Positions 48,148-58,845 of a stretch of DNA of 64,000 nucleotides are shown piece by piece. A model generated the notes under the pieces. It searched no databases. It saw only the letters and a list, made by a program, of their open reading frames with translations, and had not been told where the DNA came from. The position numbers were made by a program, and so were the translations under genes. The stretch spans positions 1 through 64,000 of the forward strand of contig NZ_FNEA01000018.1 in the NCBI RefSeq assembly GCF_900100045.1. The letters are read 5' to 3'. Position 1 is the first letter of the stretch. Each line of letters begins with the position of its first letter. Source of the stretch: Paracoccus denitrificans. Lineage in GTDB: Bacteria; Pseudomonadota; Alphaproteobacteria; Rhodobacterales; Rhodobacteraceae.

Positions 48148-50301
48148 TCAGTGCCAAATTCGGCCAGAGCCCGGCTGGTCGACGGAAACCAGGCTCGCCC
48201 CCCCTTCCGTCAGGAAGATCGCGGTCGCACCACGCTTGCCCAGATATTCGGAATCCAGCACCAGACATTCCTTGCGGGCCTCCGCGCTCATGGAAAGAGG
48301 GATGTTCGCGACCAGAATGCCGCCCTCGCGGCAATGGGCGGCTGCATCCTGCGCCGCGCCCTTGCCGGTCAGGTGCCGGATGCGAAGCCGCATGCCGGCC
48401 CGGTCGAGAACCGCCCAACGATCAGAGGGCGTGCCCTGCCATAGCGGACGCGCGGCGGCGCCGGCCTGATCGGCGGCATCGCCATCGGCCGCAAGCCAGT
48501 TCTCGACCGCAAAGCTGCCGCCCCTTGGCTTCGAGGGTATCCTGCCCGCCGGGGTCAGCACCGCCGCCGCATCGCCCTGGGCCGAGATCAGGACGTCCGG
48601 GCGCCTGTCACCCACCCAGAGCAGGGCGGCCGCCGCCAGCAAGGCCAGGCCCGTGCCGCGCCGCCAGAGCAGCACGGGGCGATGCGCCCCGCCGGGAATC
48701 GGCCCCAGCACGGCCATCATGGCGCCGATGCCGATCAGCGGCAGAACGGCGCGCGGCGCGGCAGGAAGCAACGTGACCGCGCCGTCCAGATCCGATATCC
48801 ATTGCGCCACCGTCAGCATCCAGTCCGTTCCGAGACCCATCAGCCACAGCGCCGGCTGCGCAAGGCCAAGCGGCGCCAGCAGCGCCGCAAAGACGCCGCC
48901 GGGCATCACCAGCGTGCCGACGACAGGCACGACCAGCATGTTGGCCAGCAGCCCGTATTGTGACATCCGTCCGAAATGGGCCGCGGCGATCGGCGCCGTC
49001 ACCATGCCGGCGACGAAGGACGAAACGAACAGCATCAGCACCGGCCTGGTCCACCATGGCAACAGCGGCGCAAGCCTCGCCCACGGCTCCTGCATCAGGA
49101 TAAGCGCTGCCGTGGCGGCAAAGCTCATCTGGAAGCCTGGCTCGGTCAGCGCCTCGGGGTTCAACACCAGCACGATGAGGGCCGCGACCGCAATGGTGCG
49201 CAACGATACCGCACGCCGGTCGGCGATGATCGCCAGCAGCATCACCGCCACCATGATGAACGAACGCTCGGTCGCGACGCCGCCGCCCGAAAGCCACAGA
49301 TACAGCGCCGAGGCGCATAGCGCCCCCGCCGCGGCAAGCTTGTGCACCGGCATCGCCCGGATACCGCCCAGCCCGTGCACGGCCACGCCGGCCAAGCGCA
49401 GCGCGGCATAGACGAAACCGGCCAGCATGCTCATGTGCAGACCCGAGATCGACACGATGTGATAGAGATTCGAATCGCGCATGATCTGGTTGGTCCGCTC
49501 GGCAATGCCCGAGCGGTCGCCTGTCATCAGCGCCGCCGCGACCGCCCCGGACTGGCCGCCGATCCGGTCCTGCATGGCCTCGGACAGCGACATGCGGATG
49601 CGATGCAGCGCCAGGGTGCCGCCATCGGCAGGCAGCTCCACCGTCATCACCGGCGCGCGCGCATAGCCCACGGCGCCCAGCCGCTGGAACCAGGCCATGC
49701 GGCGGAAATCGAACCCTCCCGGCTCGGACGGGCCGGCGGGCGGACCCAGATGCGCGGTCAGCATGACGCGCTGGCCGGGCACCGGCAGTTCCTGCGGTGT
49801 CAGCAGCGAGATCCGCACCCGCGCCGGCGTGCGGCCGGGTGCAACTCGGTGCAACCGCACCTGATCGATGAGCAGGCGCATCCGGTCGCGCGACGAGCGG
49901 TCGATGCCGATCACCCGCCCCTCGACCGGGCCGTAATAGCGGAAATCCAGCACCGGCGCGGCGACCATATGCGTCCTGGCCCCTGCAAGCACCGCCCCCA
50001 GCGCGACCAGGAACAGCACGAATACGGCAAGCCGCAGCCGATCCGCCCAGAACCAGCCGAGCCTGCCGTCATCGGCCAGCCGCACGGTCCAGGCCGACAG
50101 CAGCAGGCAGGACCCGCCGGCCAGAATCAGCCCCGCATAAAGACCCGGCCCCGGTTCCCGCGGCAGCAGGAACCAGCCCCCGATGCCCAGCGAAAGCCAG
50201 AACGGCACCCAGGGCAGCAGCCCCGCCCGGACGCTGACGGAAGGCCGCGGCGCGGCCGCCGCATGCCGCCTTGCACCGGCTGCAAGCACGGGCGGGCGCA
50301 T
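48148..50301 (-). CDS. comEC: ComEC/Rec2 competence channel protein
   Basis: About 717 residues from ATG 50301; a GTG at 50352 is possible and no strong ribosome site decides. It has several N-terminal helices, a DUF4131-like soluble part (YYGPVEGRVIGIDRSSRDRM), and the competence core LMTGDRSGIAERTNQIMRDS then NLYHIVSISGLHMSMLAG, ALYLWLSGGGVATERSFIM and EPGFQMSFAATAALI. The C-terminal metallo-beta-lactamase-like domain appears reduced. It transports single-stranded DNA across the inner membrane. Divergent from gltX. Confidence 0.92.
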   Translation of the reverse strand: MRPPVLAAGARRHAAAAPRPSVSVRAGLLPWVPFWLSLGIGGWFLLPREPGPGLYAGLILAGGSCLLLSAWTVRLADDGRLGWFWADRLRLAVFVLFLVALGAVLAGARTHMVAAPVLDFRYYGPVEGRVIGIDRSSRDRMRLLIDQVRLHRVAPGRTPARVRISLLTPQELPVPGQRVMLTAHLGPPAGPSEPGGFDFRRMAWFQRLGAVGYARAPVMTVELPADGGTLALHRIRMSLSEAMQDRIGGQSGAVAAALMTGDRSGIAERTNQIMRDSNLYHIVSISGLHMSMLAGFVYAALRLAGVAVHGLGGIRAMPVHKLAAAGALCASALYLWLSGGGVATERSFIMVAVMLLAIIADRRAVSLRTIAVAALIVLVLNPEALTEPGFQMSFAATAALILMQEPWARLAPLLPWWTRPVLMLFVSSFVAGMVTAPIAAAHFGRMSQYGLLANMLVVPVVGTLVMPGGVFAALLAPLGLAQPALWLMGLGTDWMLTVAQWISDLDGAVTLLPAAPRAVLPLIGIGAMMAVLGPIPGGAHRPVLLWRRGTGLALLAAAALLWVGDRRPDVLISAQGDAAAVLTPAGRIPSKPRGGSFAVENWLAADGDAADQAGAAARPLWQGTPSDRWAVLDRAGMRLRIRHLTGKGAAQDAAAHCREGGILVANIPLSMSAEARKECLVLDSEYLGKRGATAIFLTEGGASLVSVDQPGSGRIWH

Positions 50302-50450
50302 TCGCAAAGCGTTTACCGATTCCGTCACCGAAACTTGTCCTTGCCGTGGCACTTGCTTATCTGTGGCGCCAAGATTGGCATGCCGACCCTTTCGAAAGGA
50401 TTAACGGACATGGCCAATGACCCCGTTTTCTGAAAGTGACCGGATCGCCG

Positions 50451-51857
50451 ATGACTGATTCCCGCCCCGTCGTGACCCGCTTCGCGCCCTCGCCCACCGG
50501 CTACCTGCATATCGGCGGCGCGCGGACGGCGCTCTTCAACTGGCTCTTTGCCCGCGGCCGGAACGGAAAGTTCCTGCTGCGGATCGAGGATACCGACCGC
50601 ACCCGCTCGACCCCCGAAGCGACCGAGGCGATCCTGCAGGGCCTGCGCTGGCTTGGCCTCGACTGGGACGGCGAGCCCGTCAGCCAGTTCGCCGGACGCG
50701 AGCGTCATGCCGAGGTCGCCCACGCCATGCTGGAAAACGGCACGGCCTATAAGTGCTTTTCGACCACCGAGGAGATCGAGGCCTTCCGCGAGCAGGCCAA
50801 GGCCGAGGGGCGCTCGACCCTGTTCCTGTCGCCCTGGCGCGACGCCGATCCGGCCGGCCTGCCCGACGCGCCCTATGCGATCCGGCTGAAGGCGCCGCGC
50901 GACGGCGAGACCGTGGTGCGCGACGCCGTGCAGGGCGACGTGACCTTCGGCAACGCGCAGCTCGACGACATGGTGCTGCTGCGCTCGGACGGGACGCCGA
51001 CCTATATGCTGGCGGTGGTGGTGGACGACCACGACATGGGCGTGACCCATGTGATCCGGGGCGACGACCACCTGACCAATGCCGCGCGGCAGATCCAGAT
51101 CTATCAGGCCATGGGGTGGGATATCCCCGTCTTCGCCCATATCCCGCTGATCCACGGGACGGACGGCAAGAAGCTGTCCAAGCGCCATGGCGCGGTCGGC
51201 CTGCACGAATATGCCGCCATGGGCTATCCGGCGGCGGCGATGCGCAACTATCTGGCGCGCCTGGGCTGGAGCCATGGCGACGACGAGCTGTTCGACGATG
51301 CGCAGGCCAAAGCCTGGTTCGATCTGGACGGAATCGGCAAGGCCCCCGCACGGCTGGATTTCAAGAAGCTGGAACATGTCAGCGGCTGGCATATCGCGCG
51401 GATGGACGATGTCGAGCTCTTGGACGAGATCGCCGATTTCCGCGCCGCGACCGGGGCGGAACCCCTGTCCGAACGGCAGGTCGCGCGGCTGCGCCCGGCA
51501 CTCGGGGCGCTGAAAACCAAGGCGAAAACCCTGCCTGCTTTGCTGGAACAGGCGCATTTCGCCCTGATCGACCGGCCTGTGCAGATCGAGGAGAAGGCGG
51601 CGGCCGCGCTGGATATTGTATCCCGTAGTATACTGAAAGAATTGACTGCCGCGGTGCAGAATGCTAGCTGGGGGCGCGACGAACTCGAGGCGGCCGCCAA
51701 GCAGATAGGCGAGTCGCACGGTCTGGGGCTGGGCAAGGTGGCGGCGCCGCTTCGTGCGGCCCTCGCGGGGCGCAGTTCGACCCCTAGCGTGTTCGATATG
51801 ATGTTGGCGCTTGGCCGCGACGAAACGCTGGCCCGGATGCAGGATCAAGCGGGCTGA
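50451..51857 (+). CDS. gltX: Glutamate-tRNA ligase
   Basis: 468 residues from ATG 50451. Class I signatures are present: [20 protein letters not shown] (HIGH box as HIGG) and [13 protein letters not shown] (KMSKS box as KLSKR). [18 protein letters not shown] is the GluRS signature. It charges tRNA-Glu, in some alphaproteobacteria also tRNA-Gln. The order comEC-gltX-gltA is common in Rhodobacterales. Confidence 0.97.
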   Translation: MTDSRPVVTRFAPSPTGYLHIGGARTALFNWLFARGRNGKFLLRIEDTDRTRSTPEATEAILQGLRWLGLDWDGEPVSQFAGRERHAEVAHAMLENGTAYKCFSTTEEIEAFREQAKAEGRSTLFLSPWRDADPAGLPDAPYAIRLKAPRDGETVVRDAVQGDVTFGNAQLDDMVLLRSDGTPTYMLAVVVDDHDMGVTHVIRGDDHLTNAARQIQIYQAMGWDIPVFAHIPLIHGTDGKKLSKRHGAVGLHEYAAMGYPAAAMRNYLARLGWSHGDDELFDDAQAKAWFDLDGIGKAPARLDFKKLEHVSGWHIARMDDVELLDEIADFRAATGAEPLSERQVARLRPALGALKTKAKTLPALLEQAHFALIDRPVQIEEKAAAALDIVSRSILKELTAAVQNASWGRDELEAAAKQIGESHGLGLGKVAAPLRAALAGRSSTPSVFDMMLALGRDETLARMQDQAG

Positions 51858-51911
51858 GACCCGCGCCCATCACCCGGCCCGCGGGCCGGAGACAGGTGAA
51901 AGGAACTGGGA

Positions 51912-53204
51912 ATGGCAGAAGGAAAAACCGCAAGGCTGCATCTCGAGGGCAAGGACTACGACCTCGCGGTCCTGTCCCCGACCGCGGGACCGGATGTGGT
52001 CGATATTCGCAAGCTCTACGGCGACGCGGGTGTCTTCACCTACGACCCCGGCTTCACCTCGACGGCGTCCTGCGATTCGACGATCACCTATATCGACGGT
52101 GACAAAGGCGAGCTGTGGTATCGCGGCTATCCGATCGAGCAGTTGGCGGCGCAATCGCATTACCTCGAGGTCTGCTACCTGCTGCTCTATGGCGAGCTGC
52201 CGAACCCCGACCAGTTGCTCGACTTCGAGACCCGGGTCACCCGCCACACCATGGTGCACGAGCAGATGCACTATTTCTTCCGCGGCTTCCGCCGCGACAG
52301 CCATCCGATGGCGACCATGGTCGGCGTGGTCGGTGCGATGTCGGCCTTCTATCACGACTCGATCGACATCAACGATCCGGTGCAGCGCGAGATCGCCTCG
52401 ATCCGGCTGATCGCCAAAGTGCCGACCATCGCCGCGATGGCCTATAAGTATTCGCTGGGCCAGCCCTTCGTCTATCCGCGGAACGAGCTGGATTATGCCA
52501 GCAATTTCCTGCACATGTGCTTCTCGGTTCCGGCCGAGCCCTATCATGTCGATCCGGCGCTGTCGCGCGCCATGGACCGCATCTTCACCCTGCATGCCGA
52601 TCACGAGCAGAACGCCTCGACCTCGACCGTTCGCCTGGCGGGTTCCTCGGGCGCGAACCCGTTCGCCTGCATCGCCGCCGGCATCGCCTGCCTCTGGGGC
52701 CCGGCGCATGGCGGCGCCAACCAGGCCTGCCTGGAGATGCTGCGCGAGATCGGCTCGGTCGAGCGCATCCCGGAATTCCTCGCCCGCGCCAAGGACAAGA
52801 ACGATCCGTTCCGCCTGATGGGCTTTGGCCACCGGGTCTACAAGAACTTCGACCCGCGCGCCAAGGTGATGAAGGAATCGGCCGACGAGGTGCTGGACCT
52901 TCTGGGCGTCCACAACAACCCGACGCTGCAGGTCGCCAAGGAACTGGAGCGGATCGCGCTGGAGGACGAGTATTTCGTCTCGAAAAAGCTCTATCCGAAC
53001 GTCGATTTCTACTCGGGCATCATCCTCGAGGCGATGGGCTTCCCGACCTCGATGTTCACGCCGATCTTCGCACTGTCGCGCACCGTCGGCTGGATCTCGC
53101 AGTGGAAGGAGATGATCGCCGATCCGCAGAACAAGATCGGCCGGCCGCGCCAGCTTTACGTCGGCGCCCCCCGGCGCGACTACAAGCCGCTGGACCAGCG
53201 CTGA
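51912..53204 (+). CDS. gltA: Citrate synthase
   Basis: 430 residues, the size of the hexameric Gram-negative form. [20 protein letters not shown] and a lid domain are typical. Catalytic residues are in [17 protein letters not shown] (His), [16 protein letters not shown] (His) and [15 protein letters not shown] (Asp). It condenses acetyl-CoA and oxaloacetate in the TCA cycle. GAAAGGAACTGGGA precedes the ATG. A strong terminator follows. Confidence 0.97.
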   Translation: MAEGKTARLHLEGKDYDLAVLSPTAGPDVVDIRKLYGDAGVFTYDPGFTSTASCDSTITYIDGDKGELWYRGYPIEQLAAQSHYLEVCYLLLYGELPNPDQLLDFETRVTRHTMVHEQMHYFFRGFRRDSHPMATMVGVVGAMSAFYHDSIDINDPVQREIASIRLIAKVPTIAAMAYKYSLGQPFVYPRNELDYASNFLHMCFSVPAEPYHVDPALSRAMDRIFTLHADHEQNASTSTVRLAGSSGANPFACIAAGIACLWGPAHGGANQACLEMLREIGSVERIPEFLARAKDKNDPFRLMGFGHRVYKNFDPRAKVMKESADEVLDLLGVHNNPTLQVAKELERIALEDEYFVSKKLYPNVDFYSGIILEAMGFPTSMFTPIFALSRTVGWISQWKEMIADPQNKIGRPRQLYVGAPRRDYKPLDQR

Positions 53205-53228
53205 GCGTTCGCGACCAGGATCAGGAAC

Positions 53229-53256
53229 GGCCCCGGAAAAGCTCCGGGGCCGTTCT
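53229..53256 (+). terminator. Terminator of gltA
   Basis: Eight-base-pair stem GGCCCCGG-AAAAGCT-CCGGGGCC then GTTCTG, 25 nt after the gltA stop. It overlaps the likely start region of the next gene. Confidence 0.7.
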
Positions 53257-53272
53257 GCTGCGCCCCCATCAC

Positions 53273-53653
53273 GTGCTTTGCTCGATCGGTTGGCAGGGGC
53301 GCGGCTACTCGCCGGATTTCACCGAGAACATGAACGCCATCGTGCATGGCCGGCTGCGCGCCGATCCGCAGACGCCGGTGGTCTTTACGGTCATGGCCGA
53401 TTCGATCTGCGGCCCCTGCCCCTCGCGGCGCGGCATGGGCTGCACCGCCGACGAGCGGATCGGCAGGCTGGACAGGCGCCATGCCGCGGCACTGGACATC
53501 CGCCCCGGCCAGCGCATGACCTGGGCCGAGGCGCAGGCCCGCGCCGCCACCCGCCTGCAACCCGGGGATCTGGGCCGGATCTGCAACGGCTGCCAATGGC
53601 TGGGCCTCGGCATGTGCCAGTCCGCGCTGGCGGAGTTGCAACGACCGGAATGA
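53273..53653 (+). CDS. DUF1284 protein, start uncertain
   Basis: At least 126 residues from GTG 53273. The family usually begins LRPHHLLC; here LLRPHHVLC is encoded just upstream in frame, with only CTG codons (53255, 53258) available as starts for it. Either a rare CTG or an unrecognised start is used, or the annotated form lacks RPHH. The remainder (GRGYSPDFTENMNAIV, SICGPCPSRRGMGCTADE, ICNGCQWLGLGMC) carries many Cys, suggesting a metal or Fe-S site. Function unknown to me. Confidence 0.7.
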   Translation: MLCSIGWQGRGYSPDFTENMNAIVHGRLRADPQTPVVFTVMADSICGPCPSRRGMGCTADERIGRLDRRHAAALDIRPGQRMTWAEAQARAATRLQPGDLGRICNGCQWLGLGMCQSALAELQRPE

Positions 53654-53804
53654 AGGGCGCGCTTCGGCAGCCGGCCCCGCCCTCTGATCCTGCAAGGCAG
53701 CCCTGAGGCTGCGCTACGCGACAGGAAAGTCAATGTGACGCACCCCTTTGCAGCCTTGCTCAAGGGGCTTGCGCAGGGCCGCAGCCGATGCGAAATCGAC
53801 GGCC

Positions 53805-54458
53805 ATGACCGAGCATGACAAAATCGCGCTGATCACCGGCGCCTCGCGCGGCCTCGGCGCCGCTTTGGCCGAAACGCTTGCCGCGCGCGGCTGGCACATC
53901 CTGGCCGTCGCCCGCACCACCGGCGCGCTGGAAGAACTGGACGACCGCATCCGCAAGGCCGGCGGCTCGGCCACGCTGGCACCGATGGATGTCGGCCAGC
54001 CCGAGGCCATGGTGCAGATGGCGCGGGCCGTGATGGAACGCTGGGGCGGGCTGGATCTTTGGGCGCATACGGCGATCCATGCCGCACCGCTGTCGCCTGC
54101 CGGCCATATCGACGCCAAGGATTTCCAGAAATCGGTCGATCTGAACATCGTCGCCACGCGCGGGCTGATCAACCTGATCGAGCCGCTCTTGCGCGCCCGC
54201 AAGGGCACGGCGCTGTTCTTCGACGACAAGCGCGCGGGGCAGAAATTCTTCGGCAGCTATGGCGCGACCAAGGCCGGCCAGATCGCCCTGGCCCAAAGCT
54301 GGCGGGCCGAGAACGCCTCTCTCGGGCCCCGCGTCGTCATTGCCGAGCCGGCGCCGATGCCGACGGCCGTGCGCGCGCGCTTTTTCCCGGGCGAGGATCG
54401 CGCGAAGCTGACCCCCTGCCAGACCGAGGCCGAGCGAATCCTGGCGGAAATCCTCTAG
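53805..54458 (+). CDS. Short-chain dehydrogenase/reductase
   Basis: 217 residues from ATG 53805. The Rossmann motif [16 protein letters not shown] lies at the N-terminus. The usual catalytic pair appears as YGATKAG. The canonical NAG motif is replaced by [10 protein letters not shown], and the Ser upstream of Tyr is not obvious ([17 protein letters not shown]), so activity may be atypical. NAD(P)H preference is not clear. Convergent with cobQ, ending 4 nt inside it. Confidence 0.82.
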   Translation: MTEHDKIALITGASRGLGAALAETLAARGWHILAVARTTGALEELDDRIRKAGGSATLAPMDVGQPEAMVQMARAVMERWGGLDLWAHTAIHAAPLSPAGHIDAKDFQKSVDLNIVATRGLINLIEPLLRARKGTALFFDDKRAGQKFFGSYGATKAGQIALAQSWRAENASLGPRVVIAEPAPMPTAVRARFFPGEDRAKLTPCQTEAERILAEIL

Positions 54459-55888
54459 CGCGCCAGCGCGAAAAGCCGGTCGATGTCCAGATGCGCCTCA
54501 AGGTGCCCGGCCAGCCGGTCGAGCACCTCATCGACGCCGGCGCCGTAATCCAGCGCCGAGGCAGCGCCGAACTGCCCAAGCCAGGCGGCGCGAAAGCCAT
54601 CGCCCGAGAAGAGCCCATGCAGATAGGTGCCGGCGACGCGTCCGTCGGGGCTGGTGGCACCGTCCGGCTCGGGGATATGGGCAAAGGGACGGGCGCAATC
54701 CGGGCCTTCGCTGCGGCCCATGTGAATCTCGTAGCCCTCGACGGGCTGGCCGAGCGCGCGCCCCGCGATCCGCGTCAGCCGCTTTTCGGGCGCCATGCGG
54801 GTCTCGATATCCAGCAGGCCCAGGCCGGGCGTGCTGCCGGGGCTGCCGTCATGGCCCTCGGGATCGTGGATCATCCGACCCAGCATCTGATAGCCGCCGC
54901 AGATACCCAGCACCCGCCCACCGCGCCGCAGATGCGCGGCCAGGTCGATATCCCAGCCCTGTTCGCGCAGAAAGGCCAGGTCGCCCCGGGTGGATTTCGT
55001 GCCCGGCAGGATGACCAGATCGGCATCGCCCGGCAGGGCATGGCCCGGCGGCACCATGCTCAACCGCACCGCCGGCTCGGCCGCGAGCGGGTCGAGATCG
55101 TCGAAATTGGCGATCCGCGACAGCATCGGGCAGGCGATGTGCAGGCCTCCGCCCCCCGAGGCACGGCGCAGATCTACCGCATCCTCGGCCGGCAGCCGCA
55201 CGGCATCGGGGAACCACGGCACCAGCCCCAGGTCGGGCCAGCCGGTGCGTTCGACGATGAAGCGGCGGCCGGCATCGAACAGCGAGGGATCGCCGCGAAA
55301 GCGGTTGATGACGAAGCCGCGGATCATCGCCGCGTCAGCCGGGTCGATCACCGCCTGGGTGCCGACGATCTGCGCGATCACGCCCCCGCGGTCGATGTCG
55401 CCGGCCAGAACCACCGGCACGTCGGCAGCGCGGGCGAAGCCCATGTTGGCGATGTCGCGGGCGCGCAGGTTGACCTCGGCCGGCGAGCCTGCGCCCTCGA
55501 CCAGCACCAGCTCATGCGTCGTCCGCAGCCGCGCGAAGCTGTCCAGTACCGCTCCCATCAGCCGCGCCTTGAGCGCCCCGTAATCCGCCGCCGCCGCCCG
55601 CGTCGCGGCACGGCCCTGCACCACCACCTGGGCGGCGCGGTCGGTCTCGGGCTTCAGCAGCACCGGGTTCATGTGGACCGAAGGCGCCAGCCCCGCCGCC
55701 CGCGCCTGCAGCGCCTGCGCCCGACCGATCTCTCCCCCGTCGGGGGTCACGGCGGCATTGTTCGACATGTTCTGCGGCTTGAAGGGCGCGACGTCGATCC
55801 CGCGCCGCCTTGCAGCCCGGCAAAGCCCCGCCACCAGCAGGGATTTCCCCACATTCGACCCCGTCCCCTGGATCATCAGCGCGCCCAT
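54455..55888 (-). CDS. cobQ: Cobyric acid synthase
   Basis: 477 residues. The synthetase domain begins [20 protein letters not shown] with a Walker-like loop, then [20 protein letters not shown]. The C-terminal amidotransferase domain has [16 protein letters not shown] with the catalytic Cys and [11 protein letters not shown] with the catalytic His. It amidates four carboxyls of adenosylcobyrinic diamide during B12 synthesis. No other cob gene lies nearby in this window. Confidence 0.95.
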   Translation of the reverse strand: MGALMIQGTGSNVGKSLLVAGLCRAARRRGIDVAPFKPQNMSNNAAVTPDGGEIGRAQALQARAAGLAPSVHMNPVLLKPETDRAAQVVVQGRAATRAAAADYGALKARLMGAVLDSFARLRTTHELVLVEGAGSPAEVNLRARDIANMGFARAADVPVVLAGDIDRGGVIAQIVGTQAVIDPADAAMIRGFVINRFRGDPSLFDAGRRFIVERTGWPDLGLVPWFPDAVRLPAEDAVDLRRASGGGGLHIACPMLSRIANFDDLDPLAAEPAVRLSMVPPGHALPGDADLVILPGTKSTRGDLAFLREQGWDIDLAAHLRRGGRVLGICGGYQMLGRMIHDPEGHDGSPGSTPGLGLLDIETRMAPEKRLTRIAGRALGQPVEGYEIHMGRSEGPDCARPFAHIPEPDGATSPDGRVAGTYLHGLFSGDGFRAAWLGQFGAASALDYGAGVDEVLDRLAGHLEAHLDIDRLFALAR

Positions 55889-55956
55889 GCCCGCACCCCG
55901 CTTGCCAATCCGCGCCTTGGTGACTAGATAGGCGCGTCGCTGAATGAAAGGCCCCA

Positions 55957-56487
55957 GTGGTGGAAAACATCGTTCTTACCGTGCATCTGATCCTCGCCGT
56001 GCTTCTGATCGGGGTGGTGCTGCTGCAACGGTCCGAAGGTGGCGGCCTTGGCATGGGCGGTGGCGGAGGCGGCGTCATGACCGGCCGCCAGGCAGCGAAC
56101 GCGCTGTCGCGCCTGACCTGGATCTTTGCCATCGGCTTCATCATCACGTCGATGACCCTGACCCTGATCGCCGCGCAGAACGCCTCCAGCGGCTCGATCG
56201 TGGACCAGCTGAACCTTGGCGGCACCGAGCAGGCCCCGGCGACCGACCTGCCCGGCATCGGCGACTACACCCCGCCGCCCGGCGCGGGCCAGCCCGTGGT
56301 TCCGGGCGCCGGCCAGCCGGTCGCGCCGCCGGCCCCCGCAGGCGAAACCCCCGCCCAGACGCCCGCCGCACCCGCCGAGGGCAGTGCCCCCGCGACCGCG
56401 CCGGTGACGCCGCCGCCGGCCGAGGCACCGGCGCAGGACGCCCCGGCAGAGGCGCCGGCGACGACCCCGGCACCGGCCAATAACTGA
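55957..56487 (+). CDS. secG: Protein-export membrane protein SecG with long Pro/Ala tail
   Basis: 176 residues from GTG 55957 (AAAGG 6 nt upstream). Two transmembrane helices ([20 protein letters not shown] and [20 protein letters not shown]) bracket the SecG loop [19 protein letters not shown]. The last about 90 residues are a Pro/Ala-rich periplasmic or cytoplasmic tail with repeats such as [17 protein letters not shown], longer than in enteric SecG. It assists the SecYEG translocon. Followed by a terminator and pyrG. Confidence 0.92.
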   Translation: MVENIVLTVHLILAVLLIGVVLLQRSEGGGLGMGGGGGGVMTGRQAANALSRLTWIFAIGFIITSMTLTLIAAQNASSGSIVDQLNLGGTEQAPATDLPGIGDYTPPPGAGQPVVPGAGQPVAPPAPAGETPAQTPAAPAEGSAPATAPVTPPPAEAPAQDAPAEAPATTPAPANN

Positions 56488-56499
56488 CACCACAGCTTG

Positions 56500-56521
56500 G
56501 GGGCGCGACAGGCGCCCCTTA
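56500..56521 (+). terminator. Terminator of secG
   Basis: Seven-base-pair stem GGGGCGC-GACAG-GCGCCCC followed by TTA, 12 nt after the secG stop. The short U-tract makes it modest. Confidence 0.6.
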
Positions 56522-56635
56522 CAACAACTTGCGGTCCGTTGCGGCCACGGGACGAATCGGATATGACTCGAGTCCCGTGATGCTGCCCAGATTCGGGCCG
56601 CGATCTTCTGTTTGATTACTCACGGGGGCCCCTCG

Positions 56636-58279
56636 ATGGCGCGTTACATCTTCATCACCGGCGGCGTGGTTTCTTCGCTTGGCAAGGGGCTGGCATCGGC
56701 GGCGCTGGGGGCGCTGCTGCAGGCGCGCGGCTTTACCGTCCGGCTGCGCAAGCTCGACCCCTATCTGAACGTCGATCCAGGCACGATGAGCCCCTTCGAA
56801 CATGGCGAGGTCTTCGTCACCGACGACGGCGCCGAGACCGACCTGGACCTTGGCCATTACGAGCGCTTTACCGGGGTTTCGGCGCGCAAGACCGACTCGG
56901 TCTCGTCGGGACGGATCTATTCCAACGTGCTGGAAAAGGAACGCCGCGGCGCCTATCTGGGCAAGACCATCCAGGTCATCCCGCACGTCACCAACGAGAT
57001 CAAGGACTTCCTTGCCGTGGGCGAGGACGAGGTCGATTTCATGCTCTGCGAGATCGGCGGCACCGTGGGCGACATCGAGGGCCTGCCCTTCTTCGAGGCG
57101 ATCCGGCAATTCGCCCAGGAACGCGCGCGCAGCCAATGCATCTTCGTGCACCTGACGCTGCTGCCCTGGCTTGCCGCCTCGGGCGAGCTCAAGACCAAGC
57201 CGACGCAGCATTCGGTCAAGGAGCTGCGCTCGATCGGCATCGCGCCCGATGTCCTGGTCTGCCGCAGCGAACACCCCATCCCGGAAAAAGAGCGCGCCAA
57301 GATCGCACTGTTCTGCAATGTCCGCCCCGATGCGGTGATCCCGGCCTATGACCTGAAAACGATCTACGAGGCGCCACTGGCCTATCACCGCGCCGGTCTC
57401 GACCAGGCGGTGCTGGACGCCTTCCAGATCAGCCCGGCGCCGCGCCCGGACCTGACCCGCTGGGAGGACGTGATGGACCGGCTGGAGAATGCCGAGGGCC
57501 AGGTCCGCATCGCCGTGGTCGGAAAATACACCCAGCTGGAGGACGCCTACAAATCCATCGCCGAGGCACTGACCCATGGCGGCATGGCCAATCGCGTGCG
57601 CGTGCGGGCCGATTGGGTGGACAGCGAGAAGCTGGAGGGTGAGGGCGCGCATCTTCTGGACGGCTACAACGGCATCATCGTGCCCGGCGGCTTTGGCGAG
57701 CGCGGCACCGAGGGCATGATCGCCGCCGCGAAATATGCGCGCGAAAAGAAGGTGCCCTATCTGGGCATCTGCCTGGGCATGCAGATGGCGGTGATCGAGG
57801 GGGCGCGCAACCTGGCAGGCATGCCGGACGCCGGCTCCGAGGAGTTCGACCACGAGGCCGGCAAGACCCGCTTCACCCCGGTCGTCTATCACCTCAAGGA
57901 ATGGGTGCAGGGCAATTATACCGTGCAGCGCAAGCTGACGGACGACAAGGGCGGCACCATGCGGCTGGGCGCCTATACCGCCGTTCTGGTACCGGGCTCG
58001 AAGATCTCGGAGATCTATGACGGCGCGCTGGAGATCGAGGATCGCCACCGCCACCGCTACGAGGTGGATGCGAAATACCGCGATCAGCTGGAGGCGGCCG
58101 GGCTCAGCTTTTCGGGCATGTCGCCGGACGGGCGGCTGCCGGAAGTCGTGGAATACCGCGACCACCCCTGGTTCATCGGCGTGCAGTCCCACCCCGAGCT
58201 GAAATCCAAGCCCTTCCAGCCGGCGCCGCTGTTTGCCGGCTTCATCCGCGCCGCGATGGACAACGAGCGGCTGGTCTGA
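56636..58279 (+). CDS. pyrG: CTP synthase
   Basis: 547 residues from ATG 56636. The synthetase domain begins [20 protein letters not shown]. Hinge residues are in [22 protein letters not shown]. The glutamine amidotransferase domain has [11 protein letters not shown], the Cys nucleophile in [16 protein letters not shown], and FIGVQSHPE with the His-x-Pro-Glu triad. It converts UTP to CTP. secG-pyrG is a common alphaproteobacterial arrangement. Confidence 0.97.
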   Translation: MARYIFITGGVVSSLGKGLASAALGALLQARGFTVRLRKLDPYLNVDPGTMSPFEHGEVFVTDDGAETDLDLGHYERFTGVSARKTDSVSSGRIYSNVLEKERRGAYLGKTIQVIPHVTNEIKDFLAVGEDEVDFMLCEIGGTVGDIEGLPFFEAIRQFAQERARSQCIFVHLTLLPWLAASGELKTKPTQHSVKELRSIGIAPDVLVCRSEHPIPEKERAKIALFCNVRPDAVIPAYDLKTIYEAPLAYHRAGLDQAVLDAFQISPAPRPDLTRWEDVMDRLENAEGQVRIAVVGKYTQLEDAYKSIAEALTHGGMANRVRVRADWVDSEKLEGEGAHLLDGYNGIIVPGGFGERGTEGMIAAAKYAREKKVPYLGICLGMQMAVIEGARNLAGMPDAGSEEFDHEAGKTRFTPVVYHLKEWVQGNYTVQRKLTDDKGGTMRLGAYTAVLVPGSKISEIYDGALEIEDRHRHRYEVDAKYRDQLEAAGLSFSGMSPDGRLPEVVEYRDHPWFIGVQSHPELKSKPFQPAPLFAGFIRAAMDNERLV

Positions 58280-58326
58280 GGCACCGCGACGCGCCATAGT
58301 GTCGGGACCAGACGAAGGGTTCCGAC

Positions 58327-58782
58327 ATGCGCCTTGCCTCGCTTCCGGTCCTGATGCTTTGCGCCGCACCGGCGCTTGCGGATGCGCCGCTGTTCATCCT
58401 CGACCAGACGCGCCTGCCCTTCGACCTGGGGCCCGGCGCGCCGCGCAATGCGCCGGCCAAGACCTCGAACTCGCCGCATGCGGCGGCCAATTCGGCCGCC
58501 AGCCCGGCCAACAGCGCCTCGCGCTATGCCAATTCGCCGCGCAACCCGGCCAACGAAAAGCGGGTGATCTTCACCGCGGACGGCACCGTGGTCGGCTATT
58601 ACGCCCCGAACGGCGCGGGGACGCTGAACCTGTTCACCGTGACCGGCAAGCGCGTCGCCTATCGGCCAAAGGGCAGCAAGAGCCTGTTTTCCAGCGAGGG
58701 CCGCTGGTGCGGCACGGTCGCGGATGCCAGCGGCGGCGGCTTCGCCTTCGGCATCATCCGCGACTGCGCCGGGTTGTTCTAG
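58327..58782 (+). CDS. Secreted Asn-rich hypothetical protein
   Basis: 151 residues. Residues 1-18 (MRLASLPVLMLCAAPALA) are a signal peptide. Residues about 41-76 are a low-complexity N/A/S/P run with repeating Asn (NAPAKTSNSPHAAANS then AASPANSASRYANS). The C-terminal half (EKRVIFTADGTVVGYYAPNG, FSSEGRWCGTVADASGGGFA) is beta-rich with two Cys. Known to me only as a hypothetical type. Likely periplasmic. Confidence 0.75.
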   Translation: MRLASLPVLMLCAAPALADAPLFILDQTRLPFDLGPGAPRNAPAKTSNSPHAAANSAASPANSASRYANSPRNPANEKRVIFTADGTVVGYYAPNGAGTLNLFTVTGKRVAYRPKGSKSLFSSEGRWCGTVADASGGGFAFGIIRDCAGLF

Positions 58783-58845
58783 GAGGCGACACGGGATTGT
58801 CACATTGCAAGGCTAGATCGCAGGCAAGCGCAGCAGGAGATACCC

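Noticed and set aside
54059..55927. Plus-strand 622-codon frame opposite cobQ
   Set aside because: cobQ is unambiguous on the minus strand; the plus frame is an antisense artefact.
56519..58369. Minus-strand 616-codon frame opposite pyrG
   Set aside because: pyrG is clearly encoded on the plus strand with intact active sites.
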